A stretch of 64,000 bases of DNA from assembly GCA_019400425.1 (NCBI GenBank), contig JAFREE010000086.1, forward strand, positions 1-64,000, given 5' to 3'. Within the stretch, counting starts at the first letter, position 1. Each line of letters starts with the position of its first letter. Source of the stretch: Hymenochaete sp. R1. Its lineage: Eukaryota > Basidiomycota > Agaricomycetes > Hymenochaetales > Hymenochaetaceae. The position numbers were made by a program, and so were the translations under genes. The notes under the pieces are model-generated. The model saw only the letters and a program-made list of their open reading frames with translations. It was not told the DNA's origin and did not search any database. Of the stretch, positions 35,011 through 47,483 are shown in pieces.

Positions 35011-36529
35011 ATGGCAACAACAAAAACAACGACGGTGATGGGGCTTACCCGACAACTATCTAACATGGATCTCAACAAGGACAAGCAACAACTTCGTGCC
35101 CCGATCCTCAAGAAGACTTCAAGCAACGTCAAGCTTTCGTCGAAGTATGCGCCAACACGAGATGGGGCTGGTACGCTGGGTGGAACGAGCGCAGCCGTGA
35201 AGACAGCGGCAGGAGGCGCAGCGAGCCACACGCGGACGATATCGCAATCATCCAAGGCGGGTGCTCAGCACGCACGTACAGCATCGGCTACTGCTGCAGC
35301 GCAGAAAGTGGCCTCGCAACAAAGCTCGAGAGCACCTACACCTGCAGAAGCTGTTGGGTCTGGTTTGGATATCGGGCAGTATGACGGTGGAATGGAGACG
35401 GAGAACGAAAAGCGCGGGTCGGTGGTGTATGGAGAGGCGGCTGAAGTGTTGGCATTGAACTCTAGTCAGCATGGGTGAGTGATTGAGCACGAGCAGACCA
35501 TTTTCAGTTTCTGATGCGCAAATAGACTTCGACCGACTCGTGACTGGACTCTGCACGATTTCGAAATCGGAAGACCACTTGGTAAAGGCAAGTTTGGTCG
35601 AGTCTACATGGTCCGAACCAAATGCGAACCAGGGTACATTCTTGCCCTCAAAACCCTCTACAAATCCGAAATTGTGGAATCAAAAGTCGAGAAACAGATT
35701 CGGCGTGAGATTGAGATTCAGCAAAACCTTCGTCACCCCCACATCCTACGACTATATGGCTTTTTCCACGACGAGAAACGGATATTCCTTATGATAGAGT
35801 TTGCGGGGAAAGGCGAGCTTTATAAGCAACTGAGCAAAGTTGGATCGTTCTCGGAGAGGAGAAGCTCGAGGTACATCGACCAGATGGCAGATGCATTGTC
35901 GTATCTGCACTCAAAGCATGTCATTCATCGAGACATCAAACCTGAGAACTTGCTCCTGGGGATAGGCGGGGAGCTCAAAATCGGAGATTTCGGATGGAGT
36001 GTCCATGCTCCGGGAAGCCGGTATGTTGGATAGTATCTTATTTTTGCCAACTTGAACTAAATGTTCGATTCGATAGGCGCAAGACGCTCTGTGGGACCCT
36101 TGACTACTTACCTCCTGAGATGGTGCTAGGAAAGGAGCATAACGAGAAAGTCGATCATTGGGCTCTGGGTGTATTGACTTACGAATTTCTCTGTGGAGTT
36201 CCCCCGTTTGAGGACAAAGCATATAACGGTTCGTCTTGATATTACTTTTACTCGAAAACAATTTAAAACCGATTTACAGGGACTTACAAGCGAATCGCAA
36301 AGGTGGATCTGCAAATCCCATCCAAAGTATCTTCGCAAGCCAGGGACTTGATCCAGAAGGTCAGCTTTCAGTATCCTTTTTCAACCAGCAGCTCACTTAC
36401 ATTTAATTCTCGGTCTTCTAGCTGTTGAAACTGGAACCTGAAAAGCGGCTCCCACTGAGTGAGGTTCTGGAGCATCCGTGGATCGTCATGCACCGCAAAC
36501 GAGTGAAAGAATCGATTTCGGCCCACTAG
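35011..36529 (+). CDS. IPL1: Aurora-type serine/threonine kinase
   Basis: Model: exons 35011-35474, 35526-36020, 36077-36228, 36280-36359, 36422-36529; 432 aa in phase. A disordered Ser/Ala/Thr-rich N-terminus of about 160 residues precedes the kinase domain. The domain begins at [17 protein letters not shown] and has the ATP-binding lysine in LALKTLYK, catalytic loop [20 protein letters not shown] and activation loop [15 protein letters not shown], the Aurora signature. It should be the catalytic subunit of the chromosomal passenger complex, correcting kinetochore attachments and acting in cytokinesis. Fungi of this group usually have a single Aurora, so the Ipl1-type assignment is likely. 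RIO1 kinase follows 235 bases downstream on the same strand. Confidence 0.94.
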
Positions 36530-36764
36530 AGGCTTTCCGGATTGAGTACTACGAACGTTTTTCTCTTTCAAAATTCATCTTTCTCTTATGCTATCCACAT
36601 GTCTTGCATCATGCCTCCTTTTTCCTTTATTCATTCATGCATTGTGTAAGATGGAAGTTGTACAGTAGAAAGTCTGCGTCTGTTTTTCGTCCGGTCGTAG
36701 CGTGGGAATATCTGGAACAAAGTTTCGGACTCCCTGAATATTTCTTGCCACTCTCTGAAACACC

Positions 36765-38960
36765 ATGCCGGGACTGATGAACCCTTCCAACCTTGAAGAA
36801 TCAGGACAGTTCGACGATGCAATTGAAGACGACGGTCTCAAGAATAATGAACTCCATACGAAAAAGTCGAAAGCAATCATAGTAGATAGTAGAGGCGATG
36901 CCGCATACATCGACGACGAGCACCTACTCGAGTGGTCAGATCCAGAAGATGGCAGCTTGTATGACGATGATGAAGGTGAGTTGATGGAGGAAGACTTTGA
37001 AGGCAACGGAGTCGATGACGAGGACTGGGACGTTACGGAACGAGGTACGTGTTTCTCGTACCGACTAGCCAGCGACACGTCTCACTGAAATGTAGATTTC
37101 ACGAAGCAGTACAATCGTCTTCGACAGCACGTCGCAGTCCATTCAGGAACAGCTGAAGGCGTCCAACAATCGATATCAAAATCCAAAGCTACCGTTGCCG
37201 CCCTACCAGCAGTGAACCGTCCCCGCCAGCCACCTCCCTCATCCACCCAATCCGACGGCAAACCCACGACCCCGTCCTCATCCGTCCTTGACCATCAAAA
37301 TAAGAGAACTACCGATCAGTTAACGGCACTCTCGAAGTATGCTGCTCGACTAAAGCATATCGACGAACCGTATAGGATGGGGATGGGTGCGAGCGTGAAT
37401 AGGAAAGGACCGAGTGCACATGCGAACAAGAAGGACAAGTCGGATCGGGCGACGAATGAGCAAGTGCTAGACCCACGGACGAGGATCATCTTGTATAAGA
37501 TGATTGGGAGGGGACTCGTGCAGGAGATTAATGGATGTGTAAGTACGGGGAAGGAGGTGAGTTATTTCCCAGGAGACAGTCCAGTTGGCGCGGTATTGAC
37601 CACATCTCTTTCATTCTCTTTTGCCAGGCCAATGTCTATCATGCTATATCCCCCGAAGGAAATCATCTTGCTCTCAAAATCTACAAAACGTCGATTCTTG
37701 TATTCAAAGACCGTGATCGGTATGTATCCGGCGAGCACAGATTTCGAAGAGGCTACTCGAGACATAACCCACGTAAGATGGTTCGATTATGGGCGGAGAA
37801 GGAGATGAGGAATTTAAAGCGGTTAACTACTGCTGGCATCCCGTGTCCCTCTCCAATAGAAGTCAGGGAGAATGTATTAGTGATGGAGTTTCTAGGAGAT
37901 AAAGAAGGCTGGTGCGTCCTCTGGTTACTGTTTTTTCATTATGAAAGATATTTAATGTGTTTGGTGTAACAGGGCTTCACCTCGTCTCAAAGATGCTGAA
38001 GTACCCGCAGACCAGTTCACGTCTCTCTACAAAGACCTTATCCTTACTATCCGCCGCCTCTTTCACGATTGCCATCTCGTACATGCCGATCTATCCGAAT
38101 ACAACATCCTGTTTCATGCAAATGCACTTTTCATCATTGACGTCTCGCAGGCGGTTGAACATGATCATCCTCATTCCTTCGATTTCCTACGAAAGGATAT
38201 TGGGAACGCGGAGGAGTTCTTTTCGAGGAGAGGAGTGAAGACACTTGGACTTCGACGGGCTTTTGAATTCGTGACGAGGGACAGGGATGGGCTAATTGAG
38301 GAGTTGGGTAGGGATTCAAACACGATTTTACCGGCGGAGTCGCAGAATACCAAAACACTTGCAGAGGAAAAACAAATTCTGAACTCGTGGATCGCGAGAA
38401 GTACGGACGAGGAGCCATCTGGCGGTCAGAATGGAGATCATATGGTCCACCCCACAGAGCAAGGTTCCCGAGAACATGAAGACGCTGTATTTATGCGGTC
38501 TTTCATCCCTCGAAAACTCAATGACGTGTATGATCCGGAACGCGATGTCGACATGCTCACGAGGGGTCAAGGAAAGGATCTCATTTATTCTGACACGATC
38601 GGGCTGATTTCCTCTACGAAAAGTAAAGAAGCCGCAAACGTAGCTGATGAGAAGGAAGATGTTGGTGAAACAACCCCTCCAGAGTTGATGAAGAAGGTTG
38701 CTATCGAGGATGGTGACGAGACCGAGCACGACAGTGGGGAGGACAGCGATGGTACCGACATTGACGGCAGCGATGGAAGTAGTGAGGGGGAAGGGTCGCT
38801 GACAAAAGAGGAAAGAAAACCTAGAGGCCACAAGCACGAAGATCGAGACGAAAAAAAGGAACGAAAGAGGGTAGCAAAGGAAGAAGCAAGGGAAAAGAGG
38901 AAAGATAAGATGAAGAAGGCAGAGAAAAAGAAGAGGGTCAAAGCAACAAAGAGGTCATAA
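36765..38960 (+). CDS. RIO1: RIO1 atypical protein kinase
   Basis: Model: exons 36765-37044, 37096-37556, 37628-37911, 37973-38960; 670 aa in phase. The acidic N-terminus is followed by the RIO1 core: nucleotide loop STGKE-ANVYHA (split by intron 2), lysine in LALKIYKTS, catalytic VHADLSEYN and metal-binding [12 protein letters not shown]. The C-terminal 150 residues are very acidic, then very basic (long K/E/R run ending in [11 protein letters not shown]), probably a nuclear or nucleolar signal. RIO1 acts late in 40S subunit assembly, in cytoplasmic pre-40S maturation. It lies head-to-tail behind Aurora kinase; the short gap suggests its promoter overlaps the Aurora 3' region. Confidence 0.95.
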
Positions 38961-40286
38961 TCATATTATTGCATAATGCTTCCTGATTGTCTCATTGACC
39001 TTTGGCTGGAGATGTACTTGTATCCTACGACATCTGAAATAGTCGTATGTTGCTACGAGCTGTACAGGCGAAGGCGTGTCTTGCGGACGCGTCTTAGGTA
39101 CCGCGTCTCACAAAACATTCCTTTCCCTCCAACGACGACATCGATGACCTATCAGTAGCAAATATCTTCAAAAATCGATCTTAGCCTCCTTAGAACCGGT
39201 TTTCAAGAAATGTCGCCTCTCCGTATGATCTGGACCCCGCTGAACAGTCGACTTTGCCATTATCGTGAGCTCTGGCAGGAATTGTGGCTGTCTTGCCACT
39301 TTTGCTCCTTTCTGTCACGGTTAGCTCTTGACCGGCCATCCCACTCTGAGATGATGCACCTACCACGATTGCAATTGGATTTGCATTTTTTTTTCATATA
39401 GTACTTGCTGAACCATAGGAGAGAGCTTCAGAGTCTGACAAGTGCTTTTGTTGATAGCACCATTACCATCGCCTCCAACCCTGGATCCTTACAATCAGCA
39501 GGACTAACACATCTTCCGACCTCGCCGCGCCCGCTCAAGTTTCGATGAAAGGCATGTCGCTTCTGTAATGGAGAGAAGGTTGGCGTTGCGTATAGATATT
39601 CAATTTCTTATCTTTTGCTGTATTCCATCTGGCGGCCCCCGAGAATAGCGTGGGCTCATTTGGATCGCAAAGAATCCAGTCTATTTTTGCAAGATTTACG
39701 CCATCGAAGCCATCGCGGAGTCGGGTACACTAAACTCTCAGTAAATCTACACAAATTGTGAGTCTTTGCTTTTGTTCTGACAATTTTGGGAAATCAACGT
39801 TTGGTCTTTGACGAAGAGTTCTCAGAATATCGCGCCTCCTAATGTTTTCCGCGCCGAAGAATGAAGCCGGTTATCCGAAGCCTCGCTTACCCATTTCCCC
39901 TTTCCTGCAACGATTTTCGGCTCGGCTTGCTCTGAAGGTATGCAGATCTTGGTCTTATCCCTTATTGACACGCACTTTCCCTTTGTGTACTCAGGATAAC
40001 CTTTGTTACTAGATCGCTATTTCCCCAGAATTGAGACAAACCAACTGATAGCGCGGATAACTCACGCCCACCGTCCAGCCGAGTCGATGTGAACAGTGAA
40101 CAATAACAGCCTCAGCCTCAGCGTGCTTATGTCCATCGTGTCTCGCAGAACAGAAGCACCGAAGCTATGAATGTAATTGGTCATGTTTGGGGCGTTAGGT
40201 ATATAAGAGCAGGAATGACATCTTCAACGCGCCCCGATACATTTTGAGCATTCTACACACACGCACCCTGACACTCTGCACTACCC
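38961..40286. other. Long intergenic upstream of the P450
   Basis: About 1.3 kb without a supported frame. The final 90 bases hold the P450 TATA box. Confidence 0.4.
40200..40207 (+). promoter_or_regulatory. TATA box of the P450 gene
   Basis: TATATAAG, 87 bases before the ATG at 40287, in a position suitable for a core promoter. Confidence 0.6.
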
Positions 40287-42551
40287 ATGAATGCAATCAC
40301 ACACCATGCGGTTCCCCTGGTGCTCACCGCGCTCGTTGCCTGGTGGTTGTACTCATTGATCAATCGGCGAGGCTTAGCGCACCTTCCCGGACCTCCGAGG
40401 TCATCGTGGTGGAAAGGTAATTGCACTTTTATGTGAATTCGGTTTTTACCGCTTACTCCCAGACCTTCACCGCTTGATATTGCATAGGAAACTTTGACGA
40501 ATTTCTCAATAGAAACGGCTGGGAATATCACAAGAAACTTTATCGCGAGTATGGGGGTGCTGTGCGAGTGGAGATGCCGTTCGGAGTGAGTAGTGACCAA
40601 TTACTTGTCAACTTTCCATGTAAAGCTCATCTGTCCGTGACAGGAGCAGTACCTCTACGTGTCTGATCCGCTCGCTTTGCAACACATTTGTGTCAAAGAT
40701 CAAAACATTTATGAGGAGACGGAAATGTTCCTGCTGTAGGTTCCGAGTTTCTCGGCTCTGTCATGCAAGGGCTTACACTACTATAGGCAATTTCACCTCC
40801 TTTTCGGGAAGTGCCTGCTGTCAAGTTTGGGTGATGGGCACAGGAAGCAGCGCAAAATGCTTAATCCTGTCTTCGCCCCGAAACATATCCGCGATCTTTT
40901 CCCTGTGTTTCAACTGATTGCTGAAGAGGTGCGCTTGAGGTCACTAAGCGATGAGAAGTTAATTCGAAATTCTGAAGGTCAAAGTCATTGTCGAGGATGA
41001 AGTTCGAGCCGGCAAGAAATACATAGACATCATGAACTGGACTTCGCGAGCGGCTTTGGAATATGTTGGGCGAGGAGGTCTCGGATATAACTTCGACGCT
41101 CTTGACAAGAGCGAGCAGAGAAACGAGTATAGCGAAGCCATCAAAACGCTAACGTGAGTTTGTCCTGTCCCGCTGAACGCGAACATGCATTAACGTGTGT
41201 ATCCTGTCCGCAGCCCTTTGCTTTTCAAGCTCGCCTTCCTACGCATGTTCGTACCATGGCTCGTGAAACTTGGTCCGGCCTCCTTCCGTCGTTGGATACT
41301 CAACCTTATTCCTTCCGGGCCTGTGCGTGATATTGTTGATGTCACTGACACTATTGAACGCTCTACGACCGAGATTTTGTCTCAAAAGAAAGGGGCTATC
41401 GCAAGAGGTGATGATAAGTTTGAGGCTGGTAGAGGAAAGGACATCATCACAGTCTTGCGTGCGTGCATTCATAGCGTTAAGTTGTAATTTTTGACTCATT
41501 TTTAAGTCTTCAGTGAAAGCGCATAACGAAGCGACGGAAAAAGGCGAAGATGAATTGCCCGAACCTGAGCTTCTGGCGCACATGAGGTGCACTTAATTCT
41601 ATATTCTATGAGACTTCACGATGTTGATCTCATACTACGATTTCTAGTTCTTTCATAGTCGCTGGACACGAGACGACCTCGAGTGGCATGAGTAACCTGT
41701 TCTACGTCTTGGCGAACCGCCCAGATGTCCAACAGAAACTTAGAGATGAAATCCGACAGGCACGCACAGATAATGAAGGCGAGATAGACTACGACACTCT
41801 CTTGGCACTCCCGTATCTTGATGCCGTCATTCGGGAAACTCTGCGCGTGTATCCCCCGGCCCCTATGCTCGATAGAGTGTGAGTGTTTCACATTCGCTCT
41901 TCTCACCCGTTTCCAGTTCCAGCTACGACACTTGTAGTTCTGACATGTGGCTCTTTCCTATCATATCCAAGCGCAACCCAAGACACCGTACTTCCGCTCC
42001 AGTTTCCGGTCGTCTCATCGGATGGCGAGTCAGAGATCCGAGAAGTCATAGTCCAGAAGGGAACGACGCTCTTCGTCTCGATCATCGGTGCGAACAGGAA
42101 CAAGAATATCTGGGGCGAGGACGCTGATGAGTGGAGGCCTGAGAGGTGGCTGAACCCGATGCCCCAGCTTTCTGAGGGAGCTCGGTTACCCGGTGTCTAC
42201 TCACAGATGTACGTCATTTGCATTCTTATCCGTGGCGATGCAAACTTTACTGATCCTATACGATCACTTATATCAGGATGACGTTCCTTGGCGGTGCCAG
42301 AGCTTGTATAGGCTTCAAATTCGCAGAAATGGAACTGAGTAAGTCAATGCTCATCAAGCTTTGTTGGTTTCAAGTCTCATTGTGATGCGCATTAAACAGA
42401 ACTTGTCTTGGCCACTCTTATCGAGCGATTCGCATTTGCACCTGGTCCAGACATCTTCTGGGCCATGGGAAACGTCCAATTGCCTATGCTGAAGGGGCAG
42501 GAAAACATGATGCAGCTCCAGATGCCACTTCAAGTGACTATTGCCGAGTAA
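40287..42551 (+). CDS. Cytochrome P450 monooxygenase
   Basis: Model: exons 40287-40416, 40488-40585, 40644-40735, 40787-40928, 40978-41153, 41214-41458, 41514-41586, 41648-41878, 41972-42208, 42277-42338, 42400-42551; 545 aa in phase. An N-terminal membrane anchor (LVLTALVAWWLYSL) is followed by the proline hinge LPGPPRSSWW. Later come I-helix AGHETTSSG, K-helix ETLRV, a PERW motif and heme-binding FLGGARACIG with the cysteine ligand. It is a class II, ER-bound P450 of the kind greatly expanded in wood-decay and litter fungi; the CYP family and substrate cannot be assigned by eye. The FMN-dependent oxidase 0.8 kb downstream is on the same strand, but a shared pathway is only a guess. Confidence 0.92.
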
Positions 42552-43323
42552 AACGATAGCATTGGTGACAATGACTAGTGATTCATTGCTATTTATTTGT
42601 TTTCTTCGCGAAATGTTCTTTGCCTTATTATATTGCTGGACATTCCATTTTTTCTTGTTATTCCTAAACCATTATGTATTTCCGTATTGCCTCTACGCCG
42701 ACTTCCTTCTTCCCAGCAGGCCCGCTTTGCGACTCTCTTGTCTTTTTCTATCTTCTTGCCTCCTTCCTTTTCTTCGTCTTCGTCTTCAAATACTCCTATC
42801 TTAACTTTTTTTTTCTCAGATTAACAATAGAGTATTTCGACAATCGAGACAGAAGTAATTTGCGGATAGCGGGACCCAAATCCAAATTAAGTTAAGCGGG
42901 CGGGCCGGTCCGAAGCTGAGCTCGGGTGTGGGTGGCCACGGCTGCGGCACCGAAACAAGCCGAGCAAATTGAAGTTGAACAATCCTTACTGTTACTGTTA
43001 CCACTGCTTCTTCCTCCTTCTTCCTCCCATGGCCAAAAAAACGCGCAAATTTTACACGCCTCACAAATAGAGGCTTTCTATTTCTACCGATCCACAATAG
43101 TGGCATGAACTATAAACAAGGCGTGCTTTTAGTGAGCTATTTCGAGTCGTGGAAACAACTCGAATACGGAACGAGCGGGCGTGCACACATGACCTGACGG
43201 ACAGAAGTCATCTGCTTAGACATGCGATAGGATCGATACAAGCACCCGCGAGCTTTAAAGCGACTTCCACGGCCAGGTTATTCAACACTCGGAACACTTG
43301 ATCGAGTCATACACATTCGCATC
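42552..43323. other. Intergenic between P450 and FMN oxidase
   Basis: CT-rich 3' region of the P450 (42600-42830), then the oxidase promoter. TCGAGTCAT (ATGACTCGA, minus strand) lies at 43302, only 14 bases before the start codon region. No gene seen. Confidence 0.45.
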
Positions 43324-45021
43324 ATGGAAGAAGGAATGAAGAAGCTGCGGGAGGAGTTGGCCCCACTCTTCGAGCCTGGGTCAAACAAGTGGTCGGCGTA
43401 TAATGCTGAGAACCTCCTCGGACGCAAGGCTCCTGTTCTTGGGACTGTGTCGGGGAAGGAGATAGAGGAAAGGGCCAGGGAGAAGATGAAGGAGCATACG
43501 GGTGAGTGCTGTTTGCTCAGCAGGATCTAGGACATCCTGTTATTGTTACTGAAAACGTTTCAGATGCATATCTATATGTCTTCGCTAGTGCTGGAACGTG
43601 TTCGACAGATAAACGAAACAGAGAGGCATTTGAAGAATGGCAAATCGTTCCACGTATGCTGCGCAATGCGTCGTCCCGTAACATCGAGGTTCGTTCCATT
43701 TCCTAATGTTCGTCTCGGTTTCCATTTATTAAGCGGCAGCTGTTTTCCGTTCAAGACGACGATATTTGGCAAGACTTACCCATCCCCGTTGTTCATCGCT
43801 CCCATCGGAGTACAAGGAATTCTGCACCCGGAAGCCGAGCTTGCTTCCGCTCGTGCTGCTGCGTCCCTCGGTGTTCCCTTCATCATGAGCACCGCATCTA
43901 CGCGTTCCATAGAAGACGTTGCCCACGCAAGCGACAGTGCGTTCTCCAGCTCCTCACTTTCAGGTGAAACCTCTGCGCCGCGTTGGTACCAACTATACTG
44001 GCCACGCACGCGAGAGGTTACCGCCTCCCTCCTTTCGCGAGCTAAAGCATCGGGATTCACGACCCTTGTCGTCACCCTCGACACAATGACGCTCGGATGG
44101 CGCCCACACGACCTTCAAACATCGTATCTACCTTTTGCGCACTCGACGGGATGTGCTGTTGGACTCAGCGATCCGGTCTTCATGGAAAGACTTGACCTGG
44201 AACCGTGGCCTCGCGGACGATACGTCGAGTTTCCTTACGATCCGAAGGAGCTCGAAAGGAGGCTCATAGAGGAAAAGAACGAAAAAGTGCTGACTAGGAA
44301 GTTGATCGGAGCGAACTGGCTGGGTGAGGTTAATTCAGGGAAATATAGGACATGGGAGGATATCAAAGAGTTGAGGGAATTATGGGATGGACCAATTGTG
44401 TTGAAAGGCATTCAAAACGTTGAGGTAGGGGATTCGAGCTAGTCATGCTTATGCCTCCGTTCTGACTTCAATGTCATTTCAGGATGCCGAGATAGCTGTG
44501 AACTGGGTGGACGGTATCATTGTCTCCAACCACGGTTAGCACTAGATTATCTCTACAATTCGTATTTAAGCTCTAACCCTTTCCTTTTCTATTCCGTAAT
44601 ATAAAGGTGGCAGGCAAGTTGATGGAGCAATCGCTTCCATCGATGCCTTGGCAGAGATCACATCTTCACGCAAAGTTCGTGAAGCTCAGGCCTCAGGATC
44701 GTTCACCGTACTCTTCGACTCCGGTATACGCACGGGTAGCGATATCATCAAGGCGCTCGCACTCGGCGCTCAGGGAGTGCTATGTAAGTCCATAGTGCTT
44801 TCCTCCTTACGAGATATAAAACAAATTTGACTCATGTGATATTATTAGTGGGCCGCCCATTTATGTATGCCCTATGTTTAGCAGGTGAGGCAGGTGTTGC
44901 AGAGCAAATCAAAGTCATTCTCTCGGACTTTGAGATAACGCTTGGTTTGAGCGGGTTCAAGGACGTGCCTAGCATTGTTAATAACAGATCAATCTTGTCG
45001 CATCGGAAGCAACGCACGTAG
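43324..45021 (+). CDS. FMN-dependent 2-hydroxy-acid oxidase, lactate 2-monooxygenase-like
   Basis: Model: exons 43324-43501, 43564-43688, 43756-44424, 44483-44534, 44607-44783, 44849-45021; 457 aa in phase. The TIM-barrel signatures are present: TTIFG...PSPLFIAPIG, IMSTASTRSIEDVA, RWYQLYWPR, GPIVLKGIQ, catalytic SNHGGRQVDG and FDSGIRTGSDIIKALALGA, then LGRPFMYAL. The enzyme takes a hydride from a 2-hydroxy acid to FMN and then to oxygen. The insertion around FAHSTGCAVGLSDPVF and overall length suit lactate 2-monooxygenase-like fungal proteins better than glycolate oxidase. No mitochondrial cytochrome b2 domain is attached. The exact substrate is not determinable from sequence. Confidence 0.9.
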
Positions 45022-45228
45022 AAAGGGCTAACATAGTACAAAGGAGATCTGCTATCGGATAGTAACGCAAGATGAAATTGCAATGCATTTGTATGGGAAT
45101 GGCAGGTGAATAAGTGCTAGTATGGTGAACACAAGTGTAAACAAACTACAACTACCCACGCACACTGGCAAGACACGAGGCCCTTTCTTGAAGATTAATC
45201 TGATCACCCATCTCTCGTTCCTTCCATC

Positions 45229-47085
45229 ATGCCAGGCATTGACTACGACAGCACTCTTAAACGAGGCCTCTCTCTTTCTCATGTAGGGAAATACGGGAAG
45301 GCGCTGGAAGCATTTAATGAGGTTTGATTACAGTTTCTCATTGTTAGACAACGCATCTAAGAACATCTCTGCTATAGGCTATACGAATAAATGATCAAGA
45401 CGAGCGAGCTTACGAGGCCAGAGCGGTGGCTTTGGAGAAGTTGAAAGAATATGCCGAAGATATTGAAGCCTCGATAAGAGTTAACGAGATAGCACCCACT
45501 TCCTGGCAGGTATGTGCTTAAGCAGTTTTGGATGGGCATCTGAGTTATCTAACTCTTAACAAAGACATATGCGCTAACTGCACGACTGATGGTGCGGATG
45601 GATCAGCCCTCCAACGCCATCAAGCTCATCGATGAGATCCTCGGAATCATCGATGCGACTGACGCAACCGTAGTTGCGGAGCTCACCGAGATCAAGCTGA
45701 GCGCCCAAAAGGCACTGGGATTACATTTCGCAAATCTGCCCGACGAAGTGATCATCAAGTTAATTGGCTTCCTCATAGGTGAAAAAGAGGCTACATTGCT
45801 TGCTTTGACGCGGGTCTGCAAGGCATGGAGGCAGCTTATTCTCGATACACCATCCTTTTGGACGCGTCTCAATATCAGCAGCAGAACAGACCAGGAGAAG
45901 ATCGATACGTGGTCTGAACGCTCGCGTGGCGAACTTCTCTACCTCACTGTGCGCCACTTTCCATTCGATACTCGCCCAGATGCTCTCGCAGCGTACCCGC
46001 CGCATTTCTGGTCGGGACTGAAAGGGCTCGATGTGGAATTTGGATCGAAATCGACAGCCCTTCCCTTGCCTAGCGACATGAAACTGAACCTCGAGTCTCT
46101 GGGGCTCAGAGACACGACCTGCAGCGCATTCACATTCGGGTTCGAAGACGGGGATTCTACGCAAAGCGAGGAGATACGCAATACTCTTTTAGAGGCAGTC
46201 GATTTGTCTTCCTTGTCTATGATCCGGACTCAGACGAAAGCCATATTACCGGCTTTAACTTCATGTAGTATGCTCACCAAGCTATCCATACAAGCAAATC
46301 AGTTCTCAATGAGCACCCTGCTCATAGTTCTCCTCAACAACCCTTCCTTGGAAGTCGTGGATCTGGAGCCAGTCATGGACATGTTCAATGTCTTGAATCT
46401 CTTGAACCAAGTGTCGGATTCGAGTTCTCGTCACGTGCTGGATCCGCGTATCTCGTTGCCGAATCTTCATACTCTTTTGTTCTGTCATGGGTTGAGAATG
46501 GCTAGTGAACTTATTACTCACATAGACGTTCCTTCCCTCAGAACCCTCAGCATCATCGACGGAGCAGTAGATTTTCGGATCCTGGGACGGACCTTTCCAT
46601 GTTTGCACACATTCTACATGCAATCATGTGAAGTCGTGCCTAATTACGATTCAACGTTGCCGATCATTGAGAATGCCTCTTCCTTGAGAGAACTCAAAGT
46701 TTCAAATTGTGACGCGCTCGGAAACAATGGCAAGTTCACAAATTTTGTCGTCGAGCGTCTCTCGTGCAGAAAAAAGATCGTATGTCCAAATTTAAGGACT
46801 CTCGATCTAAGAAATTCGCCGAACCTCACAGGCGACGCCATTGTTCAATCCCTCATGACGCGGCTTCCAGAACCTTTATCATCCCTTCGGATTCAAACTG
46901 CAGGAGAAAAGCACCCAGCCCTCCGTCCTTTTGTGCGGGAAGCATTGGAAAAAGGCGAAACTCCCAATGGTATCTTTCCTCTTTGGACCCTTAAACTGGG
47001 CGGTTGTTACAAGATAGACGAGAGATCATTAAGGTGGCTGTATTCCAGGGTGCCTTTTGTTTCTGCAGATGACGCTTGGGATTGA
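45229..47085 (+). CDS. TPR and F-box protein with leucine-rich region
   Basis: Model: exons 45229-45321, 45378-45509, 45565-47085; 581 aa, all junctions phase 0. The first 110 residues form TPR-like helical pairs (RGLSLSHVGKYGKALEAFNEA; YEARAVALEKLKEYAEDIEA). An F-box follows at about residues 130-175 (FANLPDEVIIKLIGFL ... VCKAWRQLILDTPSFWTRL). The rest is an irregular leucine-rich repeat region. This is the TPR-Fbox-LRR layout of yeast Dia2 and fission yeast Pof3, which recruit SCF ubiquitin ligase to replication and chromatin targets; many fungi have several such proteins, so orthology is only a suggestion. Ends convergently with chorismate mutase. Confidence 0.85.
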
Positions 47086-47483
47086 AATGTAGAAACGGGC
47101 GGCGAAAGGTTGACGCTGTTCGGTTTCTATTCATTCCCTTTTCTCTGTCAAAAACCATCGAACTGATTTGACTTATGCCTGCTGTCCTTCCGAAAAATCC
47201 GAAACTCACTCAAATATTTCTTAATTACGTTTGTTTTCATGATGCTATGTCAAATGTTTTCCAACTATGATTGTACACACTAGGTCCATTTATCGTCTCA
47301 TAACCATCTTTCGGGTTCTTCCTATCTCGATAGGTACAAGAAATTGACTCCCGCAATTGATTACTTTGTTTTCCTTTACAAAACAGATAATCTCATTTCC
47401 GCGATGATTGAGGTCATGACATTATATTGCATATAGGGCGAAGAGAAACAACCTGCCTGAAGCAATGCTTATACATACTCGAT
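47086..47483. other. Convergent 3' region
   Basis: AT-rich stretch between the F-box gene and the minus-strand chorismate mutase. No coding signal. Confidence 0.4.
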
